DNA of 64,000 nt from Marchantia polymorpha subsp. ruderalis (taxonomy: Eukaryota > Streptophyta > Marchantiopsida > Marchantiales > Marchantiaceae). The stretch is taken from assembly GCA_037833965.1 (NCBI GenBank), contig AP031358.1, positions 17,616,001-17,680,000 on the forward strand, read 5' to 3'. Of the stretch, positions 43,361-52,851 are shown in pieces (position 1 is the first letter of the stretch; each line of letters opens with the position of its first letter). The translations under genes were made by a program, and so were the position numbers. The notes beneath the pieces were generated by a model, which was not told where the DNA came from, did no database searches, and worked only from the letters and a program-made list of their open reading frames with translations.

Positions 43361-43608
43361 TGTTGAAATAAATTTTGGTTAAGGATGAAAGTCAAGTCTT
43401 AGCTAATATTAGCTATGAGGGTAATTGATGCTAGGGTATTTATACCAATGTTTGTGTATTACTAACACAATCTCTCACTAAACTTTAACGTGTGATTCTC
43501 CGATGGAAGTAGCCCTCCTTTTGAGGATGAATCATGTTACATGTGTCTAGTAGGTGACTTGGCTTGGCTTGAATGTTTCATTGAGTTTTTCAGATTTTAC
43601 CTCTCACA
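43361..43608 (+). repeat. 5' LTR of the Copia-like element
   Basis: It shares with 52595-52846 blocks such as GGGTATTTATA, TTTGTGTATTACT, AAACTTTAACG, CCTTTTGAGGATGA, GTGACTTGGCTTGGCTT and ATGTTTCATTGAGTTT. Confidence 0.8.
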
Positions 43609-43610
43609 AT

Positions 43611-43622
43611 TGATATAAGAGC
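43611..43622 (+). other. Probable primer-binding site (tRNA-iMet type)
   Basis: TGATATAAGAGC is two substitutions away from the usual Copia TGGTATCAGAGC and lies directly after the 5' LTR. Confidence 0.65.
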
Positions 43623-44680
43623 TAGTCTCGACTCGGAGTGTGTGACATGTCTTGTCGCCTGAGTCTACAGTGAAATTCACTTACGGTTTTTGGAGACAAG
43701 ATTTACATACGGTTTTCTGAGAAGAGATTTCTTAAGGTTTTTTATGATAAAATTCTGTCACTGGATTTTTGAGTTGAAAGTGACAATTTTCTAATGCGTG
43801 ATGGTTCTATGACAAGTGACTTTTTTTGGGTGGAGCTTGTGAAAGAGATGTGATTTTGTTTAATCTGATTTAGGTTTGGAACTTGTAAAAAAGTTGTGAT
43901 TTTTTGACAATGGTTCAGGTTTATATAATTTGAAGTTTGAATTATGACACACTTGTGATTCGCAACAAGAGGAAAATCCTTCCACTGCTGGTTCACTTGC
44001 TCTTTCTAATCTGGGCCTTCCATCCATTGTTCAAGCAAGGACGGTGTGTCTTTGTGTATATCTAAGCTAGTAATCTTGAGCCTTTTCAAGAACGCAAGAT
44101 TCTCTTCTCATTAGTATTTTCCAGTTTTTCAGTTTTGAGAATTATTGGTCATGAAGGCTCAATCGATTTCGATTGAGCTCGAGATATGTGTGTTGTTTGC
44201 TGTGATTTTGGGGGTGCTTGGGATTGTAAATCACAAACTTTTAACAGAATGGGCAAGAAAATTACGAGTCTGATAGATGATTTGCATACTTTGAATTTTC
44301 TATGATTTATAGTATTTCACGGAGAGTGAGTTTGTTTTGCTTCAAATCTGCAACCCTAGTCTCTCACATCAAAGTGTTCTTGCTGTCAATATTGAAGTGT
44401 TCTTGCTTGATGGATAGACAAGAGTCAAAATGGACATATGAATATTAGAATAGAACTATTGGAATATTGGAGACTCTAGGGATGATCTAGTGAGAGTGCG
44501 GACAAGTGGTGCAATGTGCTTTTGACTCAGGGCTGGATATTGTAGATTTTTGTAGTCCTCGAGATAATTGGAAGCTACATGCCGACCGGCCTCTCATTAT
44601 ATTTTCATACTTTTTTGTGGTGACCATGTTTCGGTATGTGATTGTGATTCAGGCCCAATCCACAGCCCGTTACAAGCTCC
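43623..44680. other. Left interior of the Copia-like element
   Basis: About 1 kb of AT-leaning DNA with no readable gag sequence. Where the Copia interior ends and the LINE begins is not certain. Confidence 0.4.
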
Positions 44681-46602
44681 ATGTATGTCTATATTTTGGA
44701 TGGTCTTTCTATTGAACTTTTGAACTGGGGAGGAGATATTATTGGATCAAGACTCATCAAAGCGTTAGAGAATGCAGCTATGTATGGTTTTCCTTCAGCT
44801 TTGTCATTACAGAAGATTGTGCCTATTCACAAGTCAGGAAGGAAGGACTTGGTGACAAACTATCGCACTATCATGGTGGGTAGTGTTTTGCCAAGTTGTT
44901 TGGCAAATTGGTGGAGTCAAAGTTGAGCACATGGACTGAATTTCATCAAAACAGAGCGTGGTTTCAAGCAGGCTTACGCCCCACATACAACACCATTGAC
45001 CATATCTTGGCTTTGCGTGTTTTATGGGAGAAGTCAAAGGGCAACGGCAAAGCTTTGTTTTGCGCCTTCATTGATTTTAAGAAAGCTTTTGACACCGTAC
45101 CTCGTGAGCTATTATGGAAAAGGCTGCAAGTCATTGGAGTACCATCAGATCTTCTAGCAGCTGTGACCACGCTTTACCAATCTGTTCGAGCCAAGATCAA
45201 CACTTCTCAAACTTAAGAGGTTTTGAGTACCATTGGAGTGATTCAAGGTTGTACTCTCTCTCCTATTCTATTTGGAGTTTTTATAGATGATATCGAAGAG
45301 TGGTTGGAGGCATGTGATAGTGAAGGTGTCAAGCTTTGAAACTTTGTTATCAAAGCTCTCTTGTATGCAGATGATATCATATTACTAGCACGTGATGCAA
45401 TTAGTTTACAGAAACATCTGTACACTTTGGCTAGCTTTTGTACCCAGAATCAGATGGAGGTAAATAGAGAGAAGTCCAAAGTCATGATAGTCGGCACTAG
45501 ATCCAAGTTTTTCTTCTATTACCAGGATCTGCAATTAGAAGAGGTGAAGAGTTATAAATATCTAGGCATTGATTTTTCTAATGATTATAGTTGGGCACTT
45601 TGTGTGCAAAAGAGAGTAGAAGGTGGTTACAAAGCTCTATATTCATTGCTAAATCGGTGTAGAAGGGCTCATCTTCTGTCTTGGAGTCTTAGGAAATTTT
45701 TATTCAGAAGCTTAATGTTGCCTGTAGTATTGTATGGAACCCAAGTGTGGGATCCTGGTTGTAAGACGACAGGTTGGGAGCTTGTGGAGAGGGTGCATAA
45801 GATATTTCTACAAGAAGAATTGGGTGTGAGAAACCAAATCTCATATACTATTCTTCTTGCGGAAACAGGTTGTTTACCTCTAGAGGCTGAAGCTCTATAC
45901 TTGACCATCACTTACATCACAAGGGTGAGATCTCTTGATGCTTCTCGCCTTCCTCCTCAGACTTTGAGTGCCACACGTGCCAAAGGATGGTTAGCGGATG
46001 TGATAACTTGGTCTTTGAGGTGGAATGTGACGGAACGCGATTGGGACCTACAACCTATAGCACTACGTGAACGTCTAAAGGAGGAGTTTCTGAACATTAT
46101 TTGGAGCAAGCGTGGCACCAAGATGCAGTTTTATCAACTTCATGTGAATCCTATTCTTGTTTATTGTGAACAGTATTACCTATTTGCAGGAATCTCTACG
46201 TCCTTACGTCATATTATTGCTAGGCATAGAACTGGATCTCATATGCTTGGAATTGAGGAAGGACGTTGGCTTAATATTGATAGGAGTGAACGTATTTGTA
46301 GGCTATGTGATAGAAGAGAAGTTGAGGATGAAGAGCATGTATTTCTTACTTGTACTAGATATACAGAGATTAGAATGACTCATAATATTGATGTAGAGAA
46401 TTTTTATTCTTTGTTACAGTTAGTTCCTTTTGATTTAGGTTGTTATATTAGGGACATTATTAGTTATCGCTCTAGTGCTCTTGGCACTAGCTAGGGATTG
46501 GCCTTTGAGGTCTTTTCCCTTGTTTGTGGCTGTCGCTTGTATTGTGTTTTTCAGCCTTTTGACCCTTTGGGTCCCCCGGGCTTGATCTATTACCATTACC
46601 AT
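44681..46602 (+). pseudogene. 5'-truncated LINE (non-LTR retrotransposon) reverse transcriptase
   Basis: Reverse-transcriptase blocks read in order: QKIVPIHKSGRKDLVTNYRTI, IDHILALRVL, CAFIDFKKAFDTVPRELLW, QGCTLSPILFGVFIDD and the catalytic YADDIILLA. About 250 residues follow, then a C-terminal zinc finger CRLC...H...C near 46292-46350. The frame shifts by one base near 44890. After that it is continuous to 46494 apart from stops at 45214-45216 and 45337-45339. The region after the last codon ends in short ATTACC repeats (46589-46602), not poly(A), which argues against an L1-type tail. The 5' end is missing and no target duplication was found. It appears to have inserted into the Copia-like element. 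Confidence 0.85.
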
Positions 46603-46742
46603 GACAGAAGTGTGCTTGACCTTCTCGTGCAACCTCACCTTATGGAAATTGTGGCTCGGTATCCGTCCTCAAGGTAGTCCTTAAGTACGATCTAAAGGAC
46701 TAGGATTTTCTTCCGATGCAAGGTGCAGAGATTCAGAGGAGC

Positions 46743-46747
46743 GAGCA
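46743..46747. repeat. Target-site duplication GAGCA (left), solo LTR 3
   Basis: GAGCA precedes the LTR and recurs exactly at 50017-50021. Confidence 0.93.
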
Positions 46748-46911
46748 TGTAATAACCCACCAAAGGCTAAAACTGCAGTATGGTGGTAAAAAGATCGAAC
46801 CCACAGGGACAGAGGCAACACACAGAGTAAAAGTGTCACGTTTAACAGACTTTTGTAGAGTTTGAATTCTAGGCGACTGTCACTCCCAGAAATACTGTAG
46901 TGCTCGACTCG

Positions 46912-46978
46912 GAGGCTCGACTCGGAGGAGGATCTCGACTCGGAGGAGGATCTCGACTCGGAGAATGCTCGGAGGATG
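46912..46978. repeat. Imperfect ~18-bp tandem repeat (CTCGACTCGGAGGAG type)
   Basis: Four partial units built on CTCGACTCGGAG, an expansion specific to solo LTR 3 at the place where other LTRs have a single copy of related sequence. Confidence 0.8.
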
Positions 46979-46999
46979 CACGGTACAGCGTGGTCACTC

Positions 47000-47000
<1 letters not shown>

Positions 47001-47030
<30 letters not shown>
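47001..47030. repeat. (AC)15 microsatellite
   Basis: An uninterrupted AC run. The same LTR position carries shorter CA/GT runs in the other copies (near 18545, 19452 and 30602). Confidence 0.95.
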
Positions 47031-47032
<2 letters not shown>

Positions 47033-47690
47033 GAAACTGGCAAAAGCACAATTCGGAGGTCGGTCAGGACCTCCGCTTCGGATTTCAGGAGGAAATTGTC
47101 TCAAAAGTTCACTCAGAGGTTCTGCAGGTAGTGACTCCCACTCCGGCTTTTACTGCCCTTCCGCCAGGAACTAGCGTAGGGTACCCGGACTGGACTTCCC
47201 ACTTCGGAACGAAGCCTCTTCATACGCCGTGAACGTCACTCTCGACTCTCACACCAAACGTAGGGAGTGCAGACCCGACTGAGAACTTAACTGAGACACG
47301 ATCCAGTAACACACACACAACCTGAATTGCAAACCAAGGTTTACACGAAGTAATAAAACTTCACTTTGGCATTCAGGGGAAACTTCCCGTAGGAGTACAA
47401 TCAGGATATGTCACTCGAAGGAGTAAGGGGGAACTGTTCAAGTCTCTAACTCGCAGCCGGCTCTGAGCATCAGAAATCACCCGCAGGTGCAGATCCGCAC
47501 TACTCAAGTCTCTAACCGGGTGCTAGCTCTCAACATTCAGCCGAAGGCCTTCAACTACAACATACGGTAACTTCGCTATGCTGCAGTTTCTCTACGTGGT
47601 GCCAGGACCAAATGCACAAACACGCCAAGAAAGTGAGTTCCTGATCTGCACTTCCGAAACTGGAAGAGTCCCAAGGCAAAACGCCTTGAT

Positions 47691-47700
47691 CTACTTTATA
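47691..47700 (-). promoter_or_regulatory. LTR TATA box, solo LTR 3
   Basis: TATAAAGTAG on the minus strand, followed by the AAGGCG/CGCCTT-type inverted repeat as in solo LTR 1. Confidence 0.7.
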
Positions 47701-47732
47701 CCCTCAAAGGTCCTAACTAACACTACGCTATG

Positions 47733-49472
47733 CTATCTACTACTCGCAACACCTGCGCGAAACCAAACTATACTACTGCACTCGGCGGATCCGGTGCTGC
47801 GCCTCCTGCGCGCCGGACTGCTCCGCTCGCTGTCTCTACCTTGCCAGTCTTCCGACCGGCTGCGCAACCCCAGGCGTCGGAGGGCCGCAGTGACTTCCGA
47901 CTCTAAGTGCGCCATAGTGTCGCGCGCACCCGACAAGAAGGTTTCTAATTTCCTCGCTACTCGCCGCCGACTCCGACTGTCACCCTCCGTCAATGCCGCC
48001 GCCCGAAGCTCGAACTCCCTGAGTGTGATCCTCTCTTGAGCTGCCACCTCCCAATGGGCGTATCCTTTTAGACAGTGAGTCATCCGCGTCGCCAACTCTT
48101 CTCGCGCCCGGCAGCTGCCTTCCACCTCTGCTAGCTGCATTTCCGCTTCCGCACGCTGCGCCCACAAATCCGAGCACTCGGATTGCAAATTGCGCAACAA
48201 CTCCTCATCCTCCTTGCGGGCTCTTTGACTTTCTTCTAAGGCGCGCGTCTGGCGCGCAAGCTCTGCTGCTAGGATGCGGTTTTGTCTCCGCTCTTCCTGC
48301 AATTCCGACTCGATCTTTACCCGCATTAGCTCGGCCTCCGCCTGGCTTTTCGTCGCCGCATCCTCCCTCTGCTGCTGGAAGGCTTGGTATAGCTTCTGTG
48401 TGACCGCCAGGTGTTGTCAGAGGGCGGTGTTCCTATCCACATATACTTGGCACCTAGAGGCCCAAGTGGCCACCTTGCTCCTCGTCTTTCGCTTGATAGT
48501 CTCCACATAAGACTGCGGTTTTCCAGTACCCGAGTACTTGGATGTCTTGCGATCCAGATATCGCAAGAGTGGGACTATCTGCTCGCACAACACCCATGTT
48601 GGCGTTTTCTGCACAGAATCCGCTTCCTGCTCTTTCGAGCTCGTCTCATCCTCAGTCTCGAGGATTTCAGTCGCCACCGAATCCCTTGGCGACTCCCTGG
48701 AACTGTGGCGCGCAGCAGCTTCCGCTGCGACTGCCACTCCACTGCTTGCTAAAATATCCAGGGCAGTGGGGGATCCCACTGCTTGAGCTCCTGTTGCGGC
48801 TCGATCTTCGGTTTCCGAAGGGGTCGACGCCGCAGTGACTTCTGTCACCCTTGCACCGCCCGCTTCTGCTGCCTGCCCTTCCGGCGCAATCTGCTCGGAA
48901 GGTGTCTTCGCTGAAGGTGCGTCCGCCGAAGGCGTCCGCACACTGGTCGCCGGTCGTGTCCGTCTCGCAGTCGGCGAATCCGGCCGACCCTCTGTTGACC
49001 GACTGGCAGTCGGCCGACTAGCAGTTGTTCGACTGGGAGTCGGATACACCCTGCGCGTCTTCACTCCACTTGGCCTGCTTGCTGGTGGCGTTTTCTCAGA
49101 AGTGCCTTCCGCCGAAGACGACTTTCTGAGGGTTGTTGGCTCGTCAGCCAAACTCTCTTCTGCTTCCGGCCTGCTGTCCGGTTCAACGCGCCGCTCAGTT
49201 GGTCTTCCTTCCGTTTGTCGAACTTCAGTCGCCCGACTCGTAGTCGGCCGACTGTCAGTCCGTCCATCTCCTTCCGAAGGCATTGGTGCCTTCTGCGCAG
49301 AGGTGTTTGTCGACTTCCCTAGAATCTGCGCGATTATCTCCTCCTGCGTGGGATTCCGCCGGACCGGAGTACGCCCGGTCTCCTCAGTACTAGTTGGCAT
49401 TTTGCGTGCCCTCTGTTTTGGTCGACTGTGAGGCTCGTGGGTGGGCCGACCACGAGTCGGCGCAGCTGGCAC
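47733..49472 (-). pseudogene. Copy of the LTR-encoded ORF in solo LTR 3, N-terminally truncated, one internal stop
   Basis: It aligns with the middle and C-terminal parts of the 1039-codon ORF: SRPKQRARK, PTALDILASSG, SVATEILE, CEQIVPLLRYLDRK, SYVETIKRKTRSKV, the coiled coil (ILAAELARQTRALEE), CLKGYAHWEV, TLREFELRAAAL, GDSRSRRRVARKLE and EVTAALRRLGLRSR. The whole 580-codon stretch is in one frame, interrupted only by a TGA at 48417-48419, most simply a CGA-to-TGA change. The conserved N-terminal domain is missing, apparently by an internal LTR deletion. Confidence 0.85.
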
Positions 49473-50016
49473 TTCCGGCTGTGAACCCTAGCGCGAACGG
49501 CGCATGTCCGGCTACGAGTTTTCCGACGCTCATAACTTCTTCGTCCCTGATCCATCTCCGACGCTCTTGGGCTCGTTAGAACGAGCGTCCCGAGCTCTTT
49601 CTAATGCAACTTCAACCAACTGGATCTACCGTGTATTCCGATCGTTAGGAAGGTTTTCCCTTCCCGCGCTAGCGGCGCATCGCCGAAGGCGCACTCATGG
49701 TCGGAAGCCTTCAGAGGTCCGGGCCGTTCTTCTAACGTCTTTAGCAAAACCTCCTCCTGAGGTGTCTGCGCCGGAAGCGTAGCTTCCTTAAACGCTGGAA
49801 GCGCGTGAGTAGAGACACCTCAGAAAAGGAGCTTTTGCCGAAGGCGCCGAAGACATTGGCGTTGGTACATCCAACTACGCGATTCTTTGTGACCTCGTGA
49901 CGATCTCATCAATCCACTCTATTTAACGTACCCTTTTCTAACTACAAACACTGCTTCGGTACTAGTTTTCTTAAATTGTTTAAATTCTGCAAAAAAACAA
50001 AAAGTGTGTTACCACA

Positions 50017-50021
50017 GAGCA
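50017..50021. repeat. Target-site duplication GAGCA (right), solo LTR 3
   Basis: Exact partner of 46743-46747. Confidence 0.93.
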
Positions 50022-50350
50022 CAATGATTCCAATCGTGGAATTTTGTTGAACGAGTATGTTCAGAGTCCGTATCAACAATCCGAAATTGAGCTCGATGAG
50101 CTTGCACAAGACGGTGGAAAATTTGGATCAGAATTCATTCATCTTGGAGATGCTTCACATTCCATTCATTGACATGAAGAACTGGGACAGAGAAAAATCT
50201 CATTGTACATCCTTGTACTCAGCTCATATGATTTTTCCAAGTGCACCAACAAGACAACACGTGAATGAATCAACACTCTTCAATCTGTGGAAGGACTTTT
50301 CAAAGGAGTAGATGTCATATTAGTTTTTTCTTCACCATTACTATGGAGCC
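50022..50350. other. Copia-like interior between solo LTR 3 and the MITE
   Basis: About 330 bp with one 84-codon frame (50057-50311) that I do not recognise. Confidence 0.4.
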
Positions 50351-50777
50351 GAGACCTGCATCACACCTAAAAATCATACTCGAACCCGATCCATGCCCAC
50401 GGATTGTGCGCGAGTGGTACCCATACCTGACCCACAACCGAAGAAACAAACCCGATAACCTACCCGTATCCAAATCACCTTTGAGATGATACCCGACTTG
50501 GACTTGAATAGATGAAAAAAATTGGTGAAACAAGAACATGGAAAAATCCATCAGTTTTTTATTTGCAAAGAACAAGTAGTCGAGAAATCCTCCGCTATCA
50601 ATTTACTGAGTTTAACTAACAATCCATTTTTAAACCGAACACTCTCGATACCATCGTACTAAAAGTACAATCCGGACCCGAACTAAACTGTTCCTAGCTT
50701 GGTCTAAACCCGATCCATACCCATCGGTTCGGGTGGGTACGCTTTGGGTTTCGGGTATGGGTACCCGATGCAGGTCT
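50351..50777. mobile_element. hAT-like MITE (427 bp)
   Basis: The ends carry the inverted motif AGACCTGCATC, and subterminal regions are rich in CCCGAACCCGA-type sequence on both sides in opposite orientation, as in many plant hAT-derived MITEs. Flanking 8-mers ATGGAGCC and ATGGAGGT match at 6 of 8 positions, consistent with an aged 8-bp duplication. There is no coding capacity. Confidence 0.55.
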
Positions 50778-51260
50778 ATGGAGGTGTAGACGGGAGAATC
50801 TTAAACGAGGGCCCCAAGCGGCAAGGCCGGAGGAAGATCGGCGTGTGGCAGAGTGCCCGTTGGTTGGCAGGGCAAATCCGACGGAGTCATAGATGGTGGT
50901 CGTAGTGATAGAGGAGCAGGGTGAGTGATTTTGATTGGTCCTCTTCCCCGAACGGCAAGGCCTGAACGTGGACCGAGAGCAACGGCAGGTCCGAGCGACT
51001 CTCCGCAACTATGTACCCAAAAAGCAGGGTGGCGTAGTTTGACGGATCATCCTCTACCCCCGCGATCCAACATCTTATCTTGGTAAGCGAGGCAACCGCG
51101 GTTGACGAAAAACCACAATAGGTGGGCAATCGTGGTTGGTAGATAACTTTAGTCAGCAGGTTAACCCTGGTAGACGAAACAACCACAGCTGGCCGAATGA
51201 AGCACGGTAGGGGGGAAATTGCAGTCAACATGTCAACCGTAGTCAACGGGTGCTTGACGG

Positions 51261-51393
51261 CGACGGTCTATAAGTGATGATGATGGTCGATAATTGATGG
51301 TGATGCGACGGTCCATAAGTGATGATGATGGTCGATAATTGATGGTGATGCGACGGTCCATAAGTGATGATGATGGTCGATAATTGATGGTGA
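51261..51393. repeat. 45-bp tandem repeat, three units
   Basis: Units start at 51261, 51306 and 51351, each beginning CGACGGTC(T/C)ATAAGTG. They are nearly identical, so the array is young compared with its surroundings. Confidence 0.92.
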
Positions 51394-51970
51394 GTCACAA
51401 GCAACGATCGCGAGCGATGTTGACAAGTAGTTGCTGGTGATGGTGATGTTTAGACGCTGACAACACTTGTGGGCACAATATTAGTCAGTCGCAGGCGACG
51501 ATGACAGCAGTTGAGGACAACACTTGCAGGCGATGGTAACAATTAGTCGTGGGCGATAGTGAGAATCAGTCTCAGGCGCAATTAGTTATGGGCGACGGAA
51601 ACAGTAAGTCACGAACGACGATGACGGTTGCGGGCGACGGTAACTAACAGTCGCGGGCATAGTTAGTTGCAAGCGACAAGGAAAAGTCACGGGTGACAGC
51701 AAGTCGCGGGCAACGGTGAGGAAAAGTCATGGGTGACAACTAGTTGATGGTGCAGCTAGTCGCGGGCAACGATGAGGAAAAGTCACGAGTGACAACTAGT
51801 TGCGAATGCAGTTAGTCTAGCCAACGGTGACAAAAAGCCACGGGTGACAATCAGTCGTGGGCGTCGGTAGAGTTTGATCACAAGTGATTCTGAGTCGCGG
51901 ACGACGATGAGAGACATTCATGGGTGACAGTCAATCGCAGGCGACGGTGAGAGATTGTCACAGATAACAG
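51394..51970. repeat. Degenerate minisatellite-like region including 56-bp units
   Basis: Two clear 56-bp units start at 51702 and 51758 (AGTCGCGGGCAACG...GACAACTAGTTG), with a diverged third from 51814. Around them the motifs AGTCGCGGGC, GACGGTGA and AAAGTCACGGGTGACA recur irregularly. There is no open frame. Confidence 0.8.
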
Positions 51971-52594
51971 TCAATAAATTGTAAAGATATTGTTAGTGGA
52001 TGTGTGACTTTTAATCAATTCATATCATTAAAATAGTGCGTGTGTGTCTTTCAATGAGCCTAGTTCATTGAAAGAGTAGAGTTTTTTCAAGATATCTTTA
52101 CTAACATGTGAAAATCTCCACTCTTTACAAGGGATGTGAGGGGAGTTTGATCATTATGTGATTAATGATAAAAAAAGTAACACTGGTATTGGTAGAGTTC
52201 TTGAGGTGATGATTGAGTTAGTCAATCTTGACGGTAAATTTTGATGATTAAGTTAATCAATCTTAACGGTAGATTATGTTGATACAGCTAGTGAAAATTG
52301 CCGATATACTCAATCCAACTGATGCAGTGATCAAAATTATTACTTTGGAGAATTTCAGAGTACACTTTGTTACAATGCAAATTATGCAGGGAGAGCACAT
52401 GTAAAGTTTGTTAGCATAGTATTTTCAATTATCTCTTTATGTTATTATTTTATTCTGTTATGGCTACAGTTTAGTTTAGTTAACTTTTGTGTAAAGAGTT
52501 GTCTTATGTTAAATTTTTTTTCTAGAATTTCCCACAGAGTAATAATATGGATTATAGAGATTATTGTTTACCAAACACAAGTTAAAGTGAAGAT
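51971..52594. other. Right interior of the Copia-like element
   Basis: AT-leaning, with duplicated short phrases (GTTAGTCAATCTTGACGGTA-like, near 52217 and 52253). Nothing coding. Confidence 0.4.
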
Positions 52595-52846
52595 TGTTGA
52601 GGTTAACTCCGGTTAGTGAGTAACCTAAGGTCTTAGATAATAATAGCTATGAGGATTCTCGGTGATGGGGTATTTATATCCCAAGGTTTGTGTATTACTT
52701 ACATGCTTTCTAAGTAAACTTTAACGCGTGATTCTTCCGCTGGACGTAGCCTTCCTTTTGAGGATGAGTCACATTACATCGTGTCTCGTATGTGACTTGG
52801 CTTGGCTTAAATGTTTCATTGAGTTTCTCAGGTTTTACTGTTCACA
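52595..52846 (+). repeat. 3' LTR of the Copia-like element
   Basis: Starts TGTTGAGG after a purine-rich stretch and ends TTCACA before AATAA. Partner of 43361-43608. Confidence 0.8.
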
Positions 52847-52851
52847 AATAA
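52847..52851. repeat. Target-site duplication AATAA (right), Copia-like element
   Basis: Exact partner of 43356-43360. Confidence 0.75.

Larger units (their letters stand above)
46748..50016 (-). mobile_element. Solo LTR 3 of the large-LTR Ty3/Gypsy family (3269 bp)
   Basis: In plus orientation it runs TGTAATAACCCACC...GTGTGTTACCACA, so the LTR lies on the minus strand, within a perfect GAGCA duplication. It contains the family's U5 block, a (CA)15 tract, the TATA box at 47691-47700 and a decayed ORF copy lacking the N-terminal domain. The U3 beyond the ORF is short. It sits inside the Copia-like element, to the right of the LINE. Confidence 0.93.
43361..52846 (+). mobile_element. Degraded Ty1/Copia-like element with nested insertions
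   Basis: Two diverged direct repeats of about 250 bp, both starting TGTTGA and ending CACA, flank 9 kb and are themselves flanked by AATAA. Just inside the left repeat is TTGATATAAGAGC, close to the initiator tRNA-Met primer site (TTGGTATCAGAGC). Just outside the right repeat, AAGTGAAGAT before TGTTGA resembles a Copia polypurine tract. The interior no longer encodes gag or pol. After removing a LINE remnant, a Gypsy solo LTR and a MITE, about 3.5 kb of apparently non-coding sequence remains. It was either non-autonomous or is heavily decayed. Confidence 0.72.

Noticed and set aside
44500..44680. Possible 5' end and target duplication of the LINE
   Set aside because: No convincing direct repeat flanking 44.5-46.6 kb could be found by eye. 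The 5' boundary is left open.
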